From: Coriobacteriales bacterium
Lineage (GTDB): Bacteria > Actinomycetota > Coriobacteriia > Coriobacteriales > UMGS124
DNA length: 62,545 bases
Direction: 5' to 3'
Assembly: GCA_017515595.1 (NCBI GenBank)
Contig: JAFWFL010000025.1
Coordinates: 1 to 62,545, forward strand
In this document: positions 42,200-51,888 of the stretch, piece after piece
How positions within the stretch are numbered: position 1 is the stretch's first letter
Layout: each line of letters starts with the position of its first letter
The notes under the pieces: model-generated
Databases searched by the model: none
What the model saw: the letters and a program-made list of their open reading frames with translations, nothing else
Told to the model about the DNA's origin: nothing
Translations under genes and position numbers: made by a program

Positions 42200-44415
42200 C
42201 CGCCACCAACCTCTCTGAATACATCGCCGTACAGGGCGATAATACGATCTTTTATAGGAGCATAACACGCAGAATCAAGATGCGGGTCAATTTTGAGCAT
42301 TTCGCGCACATCTTCGCGTGCAGCAATAATAATAGCCTCGTCCTCAGACACATCAAGGAATTTGAGAGTTGTCTCGCCTGATTGGCGTAATCCCAGAATT
42401 GTTCCTTCCCGCCTGAGCTTTAAGTCTTCTTCTGCGAGTTTAAAACCGTCAGAAGTTTTTTCGAGCGCTTGAAGACGTTCCTTGGCCACCTCGTTAGAGG
42501 TGTTGGCCGCAATGTATACACTACCGCGTGCCGAGCCTCTGCCAACACGTCCACGCAGCTGGTGAAGCTGGGCCAAACCAAACCGTTCGCCGTCTTCTAT
42601 GAGCATAATGGTTGCGTTTGGCACATCAACACCAACTTCAACCACGGTTGTGGATACCAAAACATCAATTTCTCCGGCCTTGAAACTCGACATAATAGAC
42701 GTTTTTTCTTCTGCTTTCATGCGACCGGTTAAAAGCCCCACCCGCGCATCTCTGAACACGGTACGCGAGAGAATCTCGGCCTCCTGCTGAGCGGCTTTTG
42801 CATCAGAGGGGTCTTCGCCTGAAGCAAGTTTTTGCGAAGCAACATCGTTTTGTTCTTCTTGGGAATCGTCTGGTTTGGTTCCTACCAAAGGACAAATAAT
42901 GTAAGCCTGATGCCCGAGAGCAAGCTGTTCTTTTATAGCGTCATAGGCTTGTCCACGGTCATCCTTCTCGATGACATACGTATCTATACCTGCTCCTTGA
43001 ACCGGACGTTCACGCAGGTAGCTGAGATCAAGATCACCATAAAGGGCCAAAGCGAGCGTGCGCGGTATGGGTGTTGCAGTCATGACGAGAAGATCTGCCC
43101 CACGGCCTTTCTCGCGCAAAAGGTGGCGCTGGTTTACGCCAAACCGCTGCTGCTCGTCAATAACCACGAGTGTTAAGCGTTTAAACAAAACATTATCCGA
43201 GAGAAGCGCATGCGTTCCAAACAAAACAGTGATTTTGCCCTCGGCAAGTTTGGGAAGCAAAAGTTTGCGCTGCGAAGCAGGCGTTGCGCCTGTGAGCAAT
43301 GCCCATGAGATACCGCACGCATCAAGAATGGGTCCTATTTTTTGCGCGTATTGTGTTGCCAAAACCGAGGTAGGCGCCATAACGGCAGCTTGCGTTCCGG
43401 TATTTGCAACCGCTGCAAGCGCAAACGTAGCGACCGCAGTTTTACCGGTACCTACATCTCCCAAGACCAAACGGTTCATGGGAACAGGCTTTTTCATATC
43501 ATCAAAGATTTCTGCCACGGCCTGCGCCTGATCCCCCGTCAGTTTAAAAGGCATGGCGTCATAAAGAGCGTCAACATAATTGCCCTCTACCGCATGTGCC
43601 TGAGGGTTCAGTTTGGCAAGTTCTACGTCTTTGCGCACAAAAAGAGCCGTTTGCAAAAGAGCGGTTTCATCATATGCCAAACGTTTGCGCGCCTGCTCAA
43701 GCTCATCTAAGCTTTGCGGAAAATGCAGGTATCTGAACGCGCTCCGTAAGGGCATAAGCCTGCGTTTTGCTCGTAAGCGTGCCGGCCAGATATCGCAAAC
43801 GTCTGCATAATCCTCAATTGCACAAGAAGCAACACGGCGCGCCCACTGAGCCGAGAGACCCTCGGTGGTATGATGTACCGGTAAATACGGCAAACGAATC
43901 TCGGGAGTTGTTTTCTCGGCCAGATTGATCTGGTCTGCGTCATCAAGAACATCGTGAAAAGCGCCGTTCATGCGCTTATAACCATAAGAAAAACTGATTT
44001 TCCCCGAGAAGGCCACGCGCTGCCCCACGGTGAACTGCTTTGTGAGCCACGGCTGGCCAAAATATGATATGACAAGCGTCTCGGTTTGATCCCAAACATA
44101 TACTTCAACAATTGACATTTTGGGACGGGGACGCTTGAGGTTGACTTTACCTACATAAGCAATAACCGTGACTTCTTCGCCCACTTGGGCCTGTGCTATG
44201 CTCGTAACATTTGTAAGATCAATATAGCGGTACGGCATATTGAGCAACTCATCGATTACCTTGTTAACGCCAAGTCTCGCAAACTGGGTAACGCGCTCCC
44301 CTCTTACAAAGCGCAAACGAGAGGCATCTGCCATAAGAGATGCGCTCGACAACAGACGTTTAGCCTGTCTGTCAAACAAAACCTCATTATGGTCAGATGC
44401 CTGCATAGTTGTCAC
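42196..44415 (-). CDS. recG: ATP-dependent DNA helicase RecG
   Basis: 739 residues. A wedge/OB domain is followed by SF2 helicase motifs: GDVGTGKT, VIDEQQRFG (DEQQ, usual DEQH), TATPIPRT, VGVDVPNATIM and QLRGRVGRG. It reverses forks and branch-migrates Holliday junctions. It starts at a GTG, with an ATG three codons later as an alternative; neither has a good ribosome site. Upstream is the FakA-like gene (yloV), the Bacillus order apart from sdaA. Confidence 0.96.
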   Translation of the reverse strand: MTTMQASDHNEVLFDRQAKRLLSSASLMADASRLRFVRGERVTQFARLGVNKVIDELLNMPYRYIDLTNVTSIAQAQVGEEVTVIAYVGKVNLKRPRPKMSIVEVYVWDQTETLVISYFGQPWLTKQFTVGQRVAFSGKISFSYGYKRMNGAFHDVLDDADQINLAEKTTPEIRLPYLPVHHTTEGLSAQWARRVASCAIEDYADVCDIWPARLRAKRRLMPLRSAFRYLHFPQSLDELEQARKRLAYDETALLQTALFVRKDVELAKLNPQAHAVEGNYVDALYDAMPFKLTGDQAQAVAEIFDDMKKPVPMNRLVLGDVGTGKTAVATFALAAVANTGTQAAVMAPTSVLATQYAQKIGPILDACGISWALLTGATPASQRKLLLPKLAEGKITVLFGTHALLSDNVLFKRLTLVVIDEQQRFGVNQRHLLREKGRGADLLVMTATPIPRTLALALYGDLDLSYLRERPVQGAGIDTYVIEKDDRGQAYDAIKEQLALGHQAYIICPLVGTKPDDSQEEQNDVASQKLASGEDPSDAKAAQQEAEILSRTVFRDARVGLLTGRMKAEEKTSIMSSFKAGEIDVLVSTTVVEVGVDVPNATIMLIEDGERFGLAQLHQLRGRVGRGSARGSVYIAANTSNEVAKERLQALEKTSDGFKLAEEDLKLRREGTILGLRQSGETTLKFLDVSEDEAIIIAAREDVREMLKIDPHLDSACYAPIKDRIIALYGDVFREVGGG

Positions 44416-44422
44416 AATATCG

Positions 44423-46057
44423 CTATTCTATTGAGAAAATAACCGGGTAGAGGGGCTGTTCTCCGCGATGCGGATCAACTTCGATATCAATGTTGTCTTC
44501 TATTTGCTCAACAAGGTTCTCGAGCTCTTCATCGCTAAAATCGCATCCGGCAAGAAGCGTTAACGTATCGCCCTCAACCTCTTTTTGCATGCGCTTTGCA
44601 ACCTCAAGAGCAACCTGGCTTACATCAGAACCAACCACAATAATTGAGTCGTCAGCAATGCCAATAACATCGCCCGCATGAATAGGGGTTCCGTCAGCAG
44701 CTTGCGAATCGCGTACAGCCGTTGTTATTTCGCCGTCATGAACTGCGGTTATCGCACATGACATTGCCTCAATGTTCTGCTCAAGCGTTCCTTCCGGATC
44801 ATAGCTGAACATTGCCGAGAAACCCTGCAAAACACTGCGTGTAAGCACAACGCCAATGGGGAAGTTGGCTGCCGCCGCCGCCGATTGTGCTGCCATAACA
44901 ATGTTTCCGTTGTTGGGAAGCACAATGACCGACTCTGCATGAGCGGCTTGAGCTGCTTCGAGAATATCGGCCGTTGAGGGGTTCATGGTTTGACCGCCCT
45001 CAACTACAACATCCACGCCGAGAGAACGCAGTATCTCAGCGGTACCGCTGCCGGCTGCAACGGCTATGACGCCAAGCGGTTTGCGCGGCTCTTCCATCTT
45101 GTCCTGAGCGATCTTCTCGGTACGCTCTTTAGCTTCCATGTCCATGTTATGAATAAACACGTTATAGATTTGGCCGAGCTCCAGCATGTGTGCAAGCACG
45201 TTGTTGGGAGTATCTGTGTGAACATGAATCTTGTAATCAGGATGATTGCCTACCAAAAGTTCGCAGTCACCCTGCGTAGAAAGGAAGGCGCGTGTTCCGT
45301 CTTCATCAATGGGAGCGTCTGCCCTGAACAAAAACTCCGTGCAATAGCGGTACTCCGAACCCTCCCAGTCATCGTTCAGCTCAATGGCTACGCGGGCATT
45401 CGCGTTGGCACGTGCCATAGCGGCATCTGCGGCGCTAGCGGTAGAAGTACGTCCCTGAATTGCATCAAAGAACGCCTCAAGGAATACCGCAAAACCAAAA
45501 GCGCCGGAGTCAACAACACCGTTTTCTTTAAGCACCGGTAAAAGATCAGGAGTGCGAGCAACCGAGTTATATGCCTCGGCAACCAAAGAATCGAGCGTCT
45601 CAGGAACTTCGAGCTTGCGCTTCTCGGCAGCGTCGGCGCACTTGCTGACATCGCGCAAAACGGTAAGAATAGTACCTTCTACCGGCTTTCGCACCGCCTG
45701 GAAGGCAACCTTGACTGCGCGCCTGAATGCAGCGGCAATCTGAGGGGTTCCGAGGGGCAGGCCGGCTTCTGCGACGCCCTCGGAGAGGCCGCGCAAAATC
45801 TGGCTGGTAATAACACCTGAGTTACCGCGGGCACCCATGAGAGAGCCGTGGGTAATGGCTTTTGCGATAGCCTGGATATCAGCACTTCCGGGAAGCTGCT
45901 CAAGCTCTTTGACCACGGTTGCAAGAGTCAAAGCCATGTTTGTGCCCGTGTCGCCGTCAGGCACCGGGAAAACATTGAGTTTGTTGATTTCTTCGCTTCT
46001 TTGCTTAACCGCTTCTGCGGCAAGTGCAAAACTAGATCGGAGTCGTTTTTCGATCAT
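44423..46057 (-). CDS. FakA/YloV-like fatty acid kinase
   Basis: 544 residues. The N-terminal DAK2/DhaL domain contains FPVPDGDTGTNMALTL and GARGNSGVI, which bind ATP and Mg. The middle and C-terminal parts (LLVGNHPDYKIHVHTD, VEGGQTMNPSTADI) match YloV/FakA. FakA phosphorylates fatty acids bound to DegV/FakB proteins, and a DegV protein is at 21038. The ATG with GGAG 7 bases upstream is used; a TTG four codons earlier opens the frame. An Asp23 gene lies directly upstream, as in Bacillus yloU-yloV. Confidence 0.9.
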   Translation of the reverse strand: MIEKRLRSSFALAAEAVKQRSEEINKLNVFPVPDGDTGTNMALTLATVVKELEQLPGSADIQAIAKAITHGSLMGARGNSGVITSQILRGLSEGVAEAGLPLGTPQIAAAFRRAVKVAFQAVRKPVEGTILTVLRDVSKCADAAEKRKLEVPETLDSLVAEAYNSVARTPDLLPVLKENGVVDSGAFGFAVFLEAFFDAIQGRTSTASAADAAMARANANARVAIELNDDWEGSEYRYCTEFLFRADAPIDEDGTRAFLSTQGDCELLVGNHPDYKIHVHTDTPNNVLAHMLELGQIYNVFIHNMDMEAKERTEKIAQDKMEEPRKPLGVIAVAAGSGTAEILRSLGVDVVVEGGQTMNPSTADILEAAQAAHAESVIVLPNNGNIVMAAQSAAAAANFPIGVVLTRSVLQGFSAMFSYDPEGTLEQNIEAMSCAITAVHDGEITTAVRDSQAADGTPIHAGDVIGIADDSIIVVGSDVSQVALEVAKRMQKEVEGDTLTLLAGCDFSDEELENLVEQIEDNIDIEVDPHRGEQPLYPVIFSIE

Positions 46058-46084
46058 GAGATTCTCCAAAATGGTTCACGGACA

Positions 46085-46447
46085 CTACTTGGTTTCGCGA
46101 ACCTTCATTTGTTCGACATGGACGGTTACCTGGGCGCCTTCTATTTGCGCAATACCTTTAAGCACAAACTGAACGGCATCAACAAGATTGCGTGACACCG
46201 CATTGATGTTCACGCCATACTCTAAAACAACATGCAAGATAACCTCAAGAGACCCGGACTCCAAATGTCTGACTTCGACGCCTTTGCGTAAACGCTGTGC
46301 GGGGAGCAAACCTTGCAAACCCTCCTGAACCGTTGAGGATGTTGAAAGCATGCCCACAACACCATAACACTCTTTGGCAGCATAACCGGCCAAGTCTGCA
46401 ATAACATCGTCAGAGACAACAAGTATGCCTTCATAATTATTTGTCAT
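46085..46447 (-). CDS. Asp23/Gls24 (YloU) family protein
   Basis: 120 residues. The Asp23 pattern is visible: GILVVSDDVIADLAGYAAKECYGVVGM and a C-terminal VNITVxxV-like strand (GAQVTVHVEQMKV). Members are associated with the cell envelope, and Asp23 itself anchors near the membrane in staphylococci. The ATG has AAGGAG upstream; the frame extends 23 codons without support. It precedes the FakA-like gene in the order known from Bacillus. Confidence 0.9.
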   Translation of the reverse strand: MTNNYEGILVVSDDVIADLAGYAAKECYGVVGMLSTSSTVQEGLQGLLPAQRLRKGVEVRHLESGSLEVILHVVLEYGVNINAVSRNLVDAVQFVLKGIAQIEGAQVTVHVEQMKVRETK

Positions 46448-46493
46448 GTGCAGCTCCTTCCTTTTTTGAGGTACCTCATTACATAGTAACGTA

Positions 46494-48404
46494 CTAGTAT
46501 ACACCAAGCGCATCATCTATTGTTGAAAATTGTTTGCGATACAGTTGCGCATATAAACCATTCGCATGAACAAGTTCATCATGCGTACCAGATTCAACGA
46601 CATCACCGGCCTGCATAACAATGATCTTATTTGCGTTTCTAATTGTGGAGAGGCGGTGTGCAATCACAAAACTTGTACGTCCCTCCATAAGCGCATCCAT
46701 TGCAAACTGTATGCGCTTCTCGGTACGGGTATCTACGTTTGAGGTAGCCTCGTCCAAAATAAGAAGCGGTCTGTTCGCCAAAACGGCACGCGCTATGGTT
46801 AAAAGCTGGCGTTGTCCCTGTGAAATATTTGAACCGCCCTCGGCAAGCTCGGTGTCATAGCCCTGGGGCAATGCTTTAATAAAAGCGTCGGCCAAGGCTG
46901 CCTGAGCCGCAGCTTCTACTTCTTCATCTGTTGCCCCGAGATTGCCGTAGCGAATATTTTCACGCACCGTACCCGAGAAGAGCCAGGTTTCCTGCAAAAC
47001 CATGCCAAAACAGGTTCTCAGGTCATGTCGGTCATACTCGCGAATATCTACATGATCGAGCATAATATCGCCTTGCTGAGGGTCATAAAACCTCATAAGG
47101 AGCTTGACCAAGGTTGTTTTTCCCGCGCCGGTGGGTCCTACTACAGCTACCGTCTCGCCCGGTTCTACTTCGCAAGTAAAACCGTTAATCACGGGATTTG
47201 CGGCATCATAACCAAACACGACGTCATGGAAATCAACCGCTCCTTCAATTTTTTCCGGGAGCTCCTTTTGTCCGAGGTGCCCTTCAACAACAGTGGGTTC
47301 TTGAGGCGCATCCAAAAGCTCAAAGATACGCTCAGCTGCAGCGGCCATGCTCTGGAACATGTTACCCACCTGGGCAAGCTGGCCCAGCGGCTGGGTGAAG
47401 TTGCGCACATACTGTATGAAAGCCTGAATATCACCCACAGCTATCGAGCCGCCGGCAGCTAGCATAGCGCCGCCTACCGCAACAACCACATATCCAATAT
47501 TGCCGAGCAAACCCATGGCCGGCTGCATAAGACCTGAGATAAACTGGCTCTTCCAGGCAGATTCGTAGAGTTTGCCGTTAATATCGCGGAATTCCTCAAG
47601 CGCCTGCCCCTCGCGTCCGTACGCCCGCACAACGGTATGACCGGCGAATGTCTCCTCTATATGACCGTCTATATGGCCAAGTTCTTGTTGCTGCTGGATA
47701 AAGTACTTTTGAGAACGCGACATAATAAACGCCATGAGGACGCCGCTTATGGGCAAAAGCAACAAGACAACAAGCGTAAGCGGGACAGAAATAGTAAACA
47801 TCATGACAGCAATACCCACAACCGAAACAACCGAGGTAATTAGCTGTGTGGCTGATTGTGTTAGACCCTGACCGAGCGTATCCACATCATTGGTGATGCG
47901 CGAAAGCGTATCGCCAACCTGCGTACCCTCAAAATGTGAGAGCGGAAGGGTATGAATCTTGGCCTCAATGCGTTTGCGAAGGTTGTAACTCACGCGCTGC
48001 GTAATGGTAGCCATCACCCAGCCCTGGACCCACGTTAAAAGTGCGCTGCCAACATATATGATTCCGGCAATCACGAGAATTGTGGCGATTGCCTCAAAGT
48101 TAATACCACCCGTTCCGTCAACCGTTTGTACCAAACCGTTATAAAGCTCTGTTGTGGCAAGACCCAAAACTTTGGGTCCGGCAACAGCAGCAACGGTCGA
48201 TAAAAGCGCGCAAACAATTACAAGGATTAACCTGCTCTTGAATGAGGCGATTTCTGTAATAAGCCTCTTGATAGTACCTTTGAAATCACGTGCTTTTTCG
48301 CCGGGAGCAAAATTACCGTGACCGCGAGGTCTCGAGCGCATGCGTTCACGTTCCTGGCGGCTGCGTTCCAACTCCTGAAGTTCCTTCTCGTCTGCCTGAC
48401 TCAT
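46494..48404 (-). CDS. ABC exporter half, MsbA/LmrA type (canonical ATPase site)
   Basis: 636 residues: a basic cytosolic N-terminus, six membrane helices, then an ATPase domain with GPTGAGKTT, a non-consensus signature ISQGQRQ (LSGGQ normally) and Walker B LLILDEATSNVD with the catalytic glutamate. The neighbouring half has a consensus signature but lost that glutamate, so together they form a heterodimer with one active and one degenerate site, like TM287/288 or LmrCD. The substrate is unknown. The ATG overlaps the partner stop as ATGA. Confidence 0.9.
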   Translation of the reverse strand: MSQADEKELQELERSRQERERMRSRPRGHGNFAPGEKARDFKGTIKRLITEIASFKSRLILVIVCALLSTVAAVAGPKVLGLATTELYNGLVQTVDGTGGINFEAIATILVIAGIIYVGSALLTWVQGWVMATITQRVSYNLRKRIEAKIHTLPLSHFEGTQVGDTLSRITNDVDTLGQGLTQSATQLITSVVSVVGIAVMMFTISVPLTLVVLLLLPISGVLMAFIMSRSQKYFIQQQQELGHIDGHIEETFAGHTVVRAYGREGQALEEFRDINGKLYESAWKSQFISGLMQPAMGLLGNIGYVVVAVGGAMLAAGGSIAVGDIQAFIQYVRNFTQPLGQLAQVGNMFQSMAAAAERIFELLDAPQEPTVVEGHLGQKELPEKIEGAVDFHDVVFGYDAANPVINGFTCEVEPGETVAVVGPTGAGKTTLVKLLMRFYDPQQGDIMLDHVDIREYDRHDLRTCFGMVLQETWLFSGTVRENIRYGNLGATDEEVEAAAQAALADAFIKALPQGYDTELAEGGSNISQGQRQLLTIARAVLANRPLLILDEATSNVDTRTEKRIQFAMDALMEGRTSFVIAHRLSTIRNANKIIVMQAGDVVESGTHDELVHANGLYAQLYRKQFSTIDDALGVY

Positions 48405-50512
48405 GACGCATCACCTCCCCTCAGGGTTTGTTCAATGCTTTTGAGTTCCTCAGCGCTCAACTGGCTCTGAGCAATTTCACGGTACGTTTCGCAAGAATTC
48501 ATAAGCTCGCTGTGCGTACCGCAGCCCACCAGTTTTCCTTCATCCAAAACAAGTATCTGGTCTGCATCAAGAGCGCTCGCAATACGCTGAGTAACCATAA
48601 AGATAGTTGCCCCTTGCGTTTCCTTACGCAAAGCGCTTCTCACTGCGGCGTCTGTTGCTCCGTCCAAAGCGCTCATGGCATCATCAAGCAAGTAAATAAC
48701 CGGCTGGGATGCAACGGCTCGCGCGATTGCAAGCCGCTGGCGCTGCCCGCCTGAAACATTGAGACCGCCCTGTGATATCTCGGCATCAAAGCCATTGGGC
48801 TTTTGTTCAATGAACTCGAGCGCTTGTGCAACCTGAGCGGCATGCTTTACCTGTTCATCAGGCATATTTGGATCACTATACGCAATATTCGAGCGAATTG
48901 TGCCGCTAAAAAGAACCGATGTTTGCGGCACATACCCAATATGCTTATGCAAATCGCTCTGGGCATATTCTTTGATGGAATGACCGTCAATATAAACGGT
49001 ACCCTGCGTTGCATCATAAATGCGGCCAATCATGCGTAAAAGCGTTGATTTACCTGAACCGGTAGAACCCACAATCGCCGTGACCTGACCGGGATATGCG
49101 CTAAAACTGATATCATGAAGCACATCGCCCTCTGCAGCAGGGAACCTTAGGCTTACATCAGTGAATTGAACACTCCCCTGCCATCCCAGCTCAGGAGCTG
49201 TACGTGCATTTTCTGCATCTTGTATGTCGCTCTTTGTGGCGAGAACTTCTTCTATACGTTCTGATGAAACCTGTGCGCGCGGGAGCATAATCGCAATCAT
49301 GGTAAGCATCATAAACGACATACAAAACAGCATTGCATAGTTCATAAACGCCATTAAGTCGCCTACACGTACTATACCTGCGGTAATCTCAAATGCACCA
49401 AACCAAATAATGGCCATACCCGTGCCGTTCATAATAAGCATAATCGCCGGCGCCATAGAAGCCATAGCATGGTTAACAAAGAGCATGTTTGCGGTAAGAT
49501 CCTCATTGGCCTTGTCAAAACGGGCTTGTTCATGAGATTCCCGGCCAAATGCGCGAATCACATTGACTCCGGTCAGCTCTTCCCGGGCAACAAGATTAAC
49601 CCTGTCAATAAGCTGCTGCATCAGCTTAAAGCGTGGCATGGTTAAGCACAAAAGCGAAATAACCACCAAAAGAATCGCCGCTACCGCCACACCTACAATC
49701 CAAAACATATTGGGGGCAGTCATAGCAACCATAATCCCTGCACCTATTGCCATAATAGGCGCAAGAACCACCACACGCATGAGCATAACTATAACGCTCT
49801 GAATCTGAGTGATGTCATTCGTACACCGCGTAATGAGCGAAGCAGTACTGAATTCCTGGATGTTTCTGCGTGAGAATCCCAGAACGCTCTCGAACACCCG
49901 CTCGCGGACATCGCGCGCGATTTTTGCCGCAGTGCGCGAAGCTATAGCGGCAATTGCCACAGCCAGACCCAAGCTTAAAAGTGTAAGACCCAGCATAACG
50001 CCGCCGCGCTGGAGCAGATACGTAATCTGAATTTGAGAAACATCCATTCCGAGCTTCTCATATTCTTCGCGAATAAAACTTGCCACACGGGCATCGCGTA
50101 ATCCTGTATCTTCTGCAGAAGAAGCCTCAAGACCATATTTTTGTTCATAAAGCTGAGCTTCATAGGCAAGAATCATTTCCTTCACGCGCACCATGGTGTC
50201 TGATTGCTCAGCTTCAGGCAAAATCGCCGATCTGCTGTAATACGGTGTGCTTTCACCTTCACACAACTCATAAAATTCACCAAAGATTACCTGATCCTGG
50301 CTATCTTCGAACTTTTGATATATCGCTCGGTAGGTTTCCTCCGTCAGAACAGGAGAAACGCCGCTCTCAATGCCGTATTGCTGAATACCTACATTTACAA
50401 TATCGCTTGTACACCGCGGTATATTAAGATCAGCAACTACCTGTATACACATAAGGCATATAACAGCAATAACAGCTCCTAAATGCCCTTTAAAATACTT
50501 GAACACTCCCAT
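48401..50512 (-). CDS. ABC exporter half with degenerate Walker B
   Basis: 703 residues. Walker A is GSTGSGKST, the signature VSGGQRQR is good, but Walker B reads YLLDDAMSALD, with Asp in place of the catalytic Glu. About 130 residues lie between the first and second membrane helices (residues 30-165), an extracytoplasmic insert rich in Glu and Tyr not found in the partner. It pairs with the next gene. AAGGAGG is 14 bases before the ATG, longer than usual; no better start is in frame. Substrate unknown. Confidence 0.9.
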   Translation of the reverse strand: MGVFKYFKGHLGAVIAVICLMCIQVVADLNIPRCTSDIVNVGIQQYGIESGVSPVLTEETYRAIYQKFEDSQDQVIFGEFYELCEGESTPYYSRSAILPEAEQSDTMVRVKEMILAYEAQLYEQKYGLEASSAEDTGLRDARVASFIREEYEKLGMDVSQIQITYLLQRGGVMLGLTLLSLGLAVAIAAIASRTAAKIARDVRERVFESVLGFSRRNIQEFSTASLITRCTNDITQIQSVIVMLMRVVVLAPIMAIGAGIMVAMTAPNMFWIVGVAVAAILLVVISLLCLTMPRFKLMQQLIDRVNLVAREELTGVNVIRAFGRESHEQARFDKANEDLTANMLFVNHAMASMAPAIMLIMNGTGMAIIWFGAFEITAGIVRVGDLMAFMNYAMLFCMSFMMLTMIAIMLPRAQVSSERIEEVLATKSDIQDAENARTAPELGWQGSVQFTDVSLRFPAAEGDVLHDISFSAYPGQVTAIVGSTGSGKSTLLRMIGRIYDATQGTVYIDGHSIKEYAQSDLHKHIGYVPQTSVLFSGTIRSNIAYSDPNMPDEQVKHAAQVAQALEFIEQKPNGFDAEISQGGLNVSGGQRQRLAIARAVASQPVIYLLDDAMSALDGATDAAVRSALRKETQGATIFMVTQRIASALDADQILVLDEGKLVGCGTHSELMNSCETYREIAQSQLSAEELKSIEQTLRGGDAS

Positions 50513-50630
50513 GAATCTTTGAATAACCTCCTTACATAGATTCGTCGTGTTTATATAATCTTATTTTACGCCTAATTCCTGAATGTACTGAACGGTGATC
50601 TGTAGTGATTCCGTGGGTGTGTTATGGATT

Positions 50631-50674
50631 TTTAAATAAAAGCGCAAGCTGTGCTATAGTTTGCAAATTGCAAA
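50631..50674 (+). promoter_or_regulatory. rpmB promoter with palindrome at the start site
   Basis: TTTAAA (50631-50636), 18 bases, then TATAGT (50655-50660) preceded by TGC gives an extended -10. The perfect palindrome TTTGCAAATTGCAAA (50660-50674) begins at the last base of the -10 and covers the expected start, a classic operator position. The 13-bp core also lies upstream of degV. Confidence 0.5.
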
Positions 50675-50719
50675 TAGCGTTATGGTTTAAAACCTGTTCC
50701 ACTAGAAGGAGTTCTTCAC

Positions 50720-50908
50720 ATGTCCCGAGTATGCGAGATCTGCGGTAAGCATCCTGTAGCAAGCCGTACCGTTAGCCACTCACATCGCGTTGTAAACCGT
50801 CAGCATATCCCCAACATCCAAGACGTGTATGTTGTTGTTGATGGCGAGCGTCGCAAGATGAAGGTCTGCACCAAGTGCATGAAATCCGGCAGGGTTGTAC
50901 GCGGCTAA
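50720..50908 (+). CDS. rpmB: Ribosomal protein L28 (zinc form)
   Basis: 62 residues, MSRVCEICGKHPVASRTVSH start and CTKCMKSG near the end, so it has the C-x2-C ... C-x2-C zinc ribbon of the C+ form. A 50S component. AAGGAG lies 9 bases before the ATG. It is divergent from the ABC pair and ends at a strong terminator. A palindrome over its promoter suggests regulation. Confidence 0.97.
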   Translation: MSRVCEICGKHPVASRTVSHSHRVVNRQHIPNIQDVYVVVDGERRKMKVCTKCMKSGRVVRG

Positions 50909-50930
50909 TTGGTGTTTCTGAGCAAGGTTA

Positions 50931-50962
50931 AAAAGGGCTGCCCTCGGGCAGCCCTTTTTTGT
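50931..50962 (+). terminator. rpmB terminator
   Basis: AAAAGGGCTGCCC pairs perfectly with GGGCAGCCCTTTT through a 2-base loop, followed by T-run. Very stable. Confidence 0.95.
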
Positions 50963-50982
50963 TTGACTTGAACCAGATCATA

Positions 50983-51028
50983 AGCCAGAGAGTCAGGTGG
51001 ACAGTTCTTATTGACTCATCCCCTGGCT
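50983..51028. other. Nested inverted repeat after thiN
   Basis: AGCCAG (50983-50988) pairs with CTGGCT (51023-51028) and, inside, GAGTCA (50990-50995) pairs with TGACTC (51012-51017). It lies between the convergent rpmB and thiN, just after the thiN stop. There is no U-tract, so a terminator role is uncertain. Confidence 0.4.
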
Positions 51029-51033
51029 CATTA

Positions 51034-51771
51034 TCAATAATTCCTCAGCTTGTGCAGCTGCTTTTTTATGGCTTCTCTTAGAACAGTCACAAGAGCTATA
51101 CCGCTTGAGACTTCAACATATGCGCCGGATTGGTTCACTATGTTTGAAACTCCCAAATCGCTCAACAATTCAACATGCCGGTTTTGCAGATTCCACTCCA
51201 TACCGTTCTCGCTCACAACGGTATTCTCGGCAAGCGCGATTACACTGAGCGTACGTCCAATATCACGCGATGTTGCAACAAAACGGCTCCTTGCATCCTC
51301 ATGGAGTATATAAGCCGTCATGCTGTCTTCTTCTATACATGGCTCAAGCATATACTCATGCGCTATGCTCCCAAGCGCTGCCAGTTCATGATCAAGGCGT
51401 CCGCCGAGAATACCCGTGCATACCAAATAGGGCTTCTCTCCCCGGGCTTTTGCGACATCCTTAACATGGCGCAAGGCGAGTTCGAGGTCCGTCTCGTCTT
51501 TATGTTCATCATACTTTAAAATAAGAGCGCCGCAGGACTTTGCATACTCCAATGCTTCTGTGCTTACAGAATCAAGATCGCCCACAAGCGCATCTATTCT
51601 GACTTTAGATTCATAGCATGCTTTTGCACCGGCGTCTGCGGCAACAATATAATGTGATTGCATAGCAAGCGCCTGAACAAGCTCAACTGAGGGCTTCTTT
51701 GGCGAGCCGCCTACTATGAGCGCCCTCATCTGAGGAACGCCTGACTGTTGCGTATTATGTTGACCGAACAT
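51034..51771 (-). CDS. thiN: Thiamine pyrophosphokinase
   Basis: 245 residues. Converts thiamine to thiamine diphosphate with ATP. Family blocks: VAADAGAKAC, ALVGDLDS, DEHKDETDLELAL and GILGGRLDHELAALG. The start is the second of two close ATGs, with GGAG 7 bases upstream; the first is two codons earlier. It sits opposite rpmB, as in the Bacillus thiN-rpmB pair. No other thiamine genes are present, suggesting salvage rather than synthesis, though other loci are unseen. Confidence 0.93.
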   Translation of the reverse strand: MFGQHNTQQSGVPQMRALIVGGSPKKPSVELVQALAMQSHYIVAADAGAKACYESKVRIDALVGDLDSVSTEALEYAKSCGALILKYDEHKDETDLELALRHVKDVAKARGEKPYLVCTGILGGRLDHELAALGSIAHEYMLEPCIEEDSMTAYILHEDARSRFVATSRDIGRTLSVIALAENTVVSENGMEWNLQNRHVELLSDLGVSNIVNQSGAYVEVSSGIALVTVLREAIKKQLHKLRNY

Positions 51772-51888
51772 TTGCATTCTCCGACTCTCGTGTGAAGGCT
51801 GTGCATGTTATGAATTTTACCATAGATTCATATTTTACGGGTACTATGCAACATTGCAAAATTTCGACATCAACCCGAGAGAGTTTTT

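Noticed and set aside
43867-43886. GGTGGTATGATGTACCGG in recG as a third copy of the palindrome
   Set aside because: Arms do not match the YGTGGTA-N3-TACCACR spacing and it is inside coding sequence.
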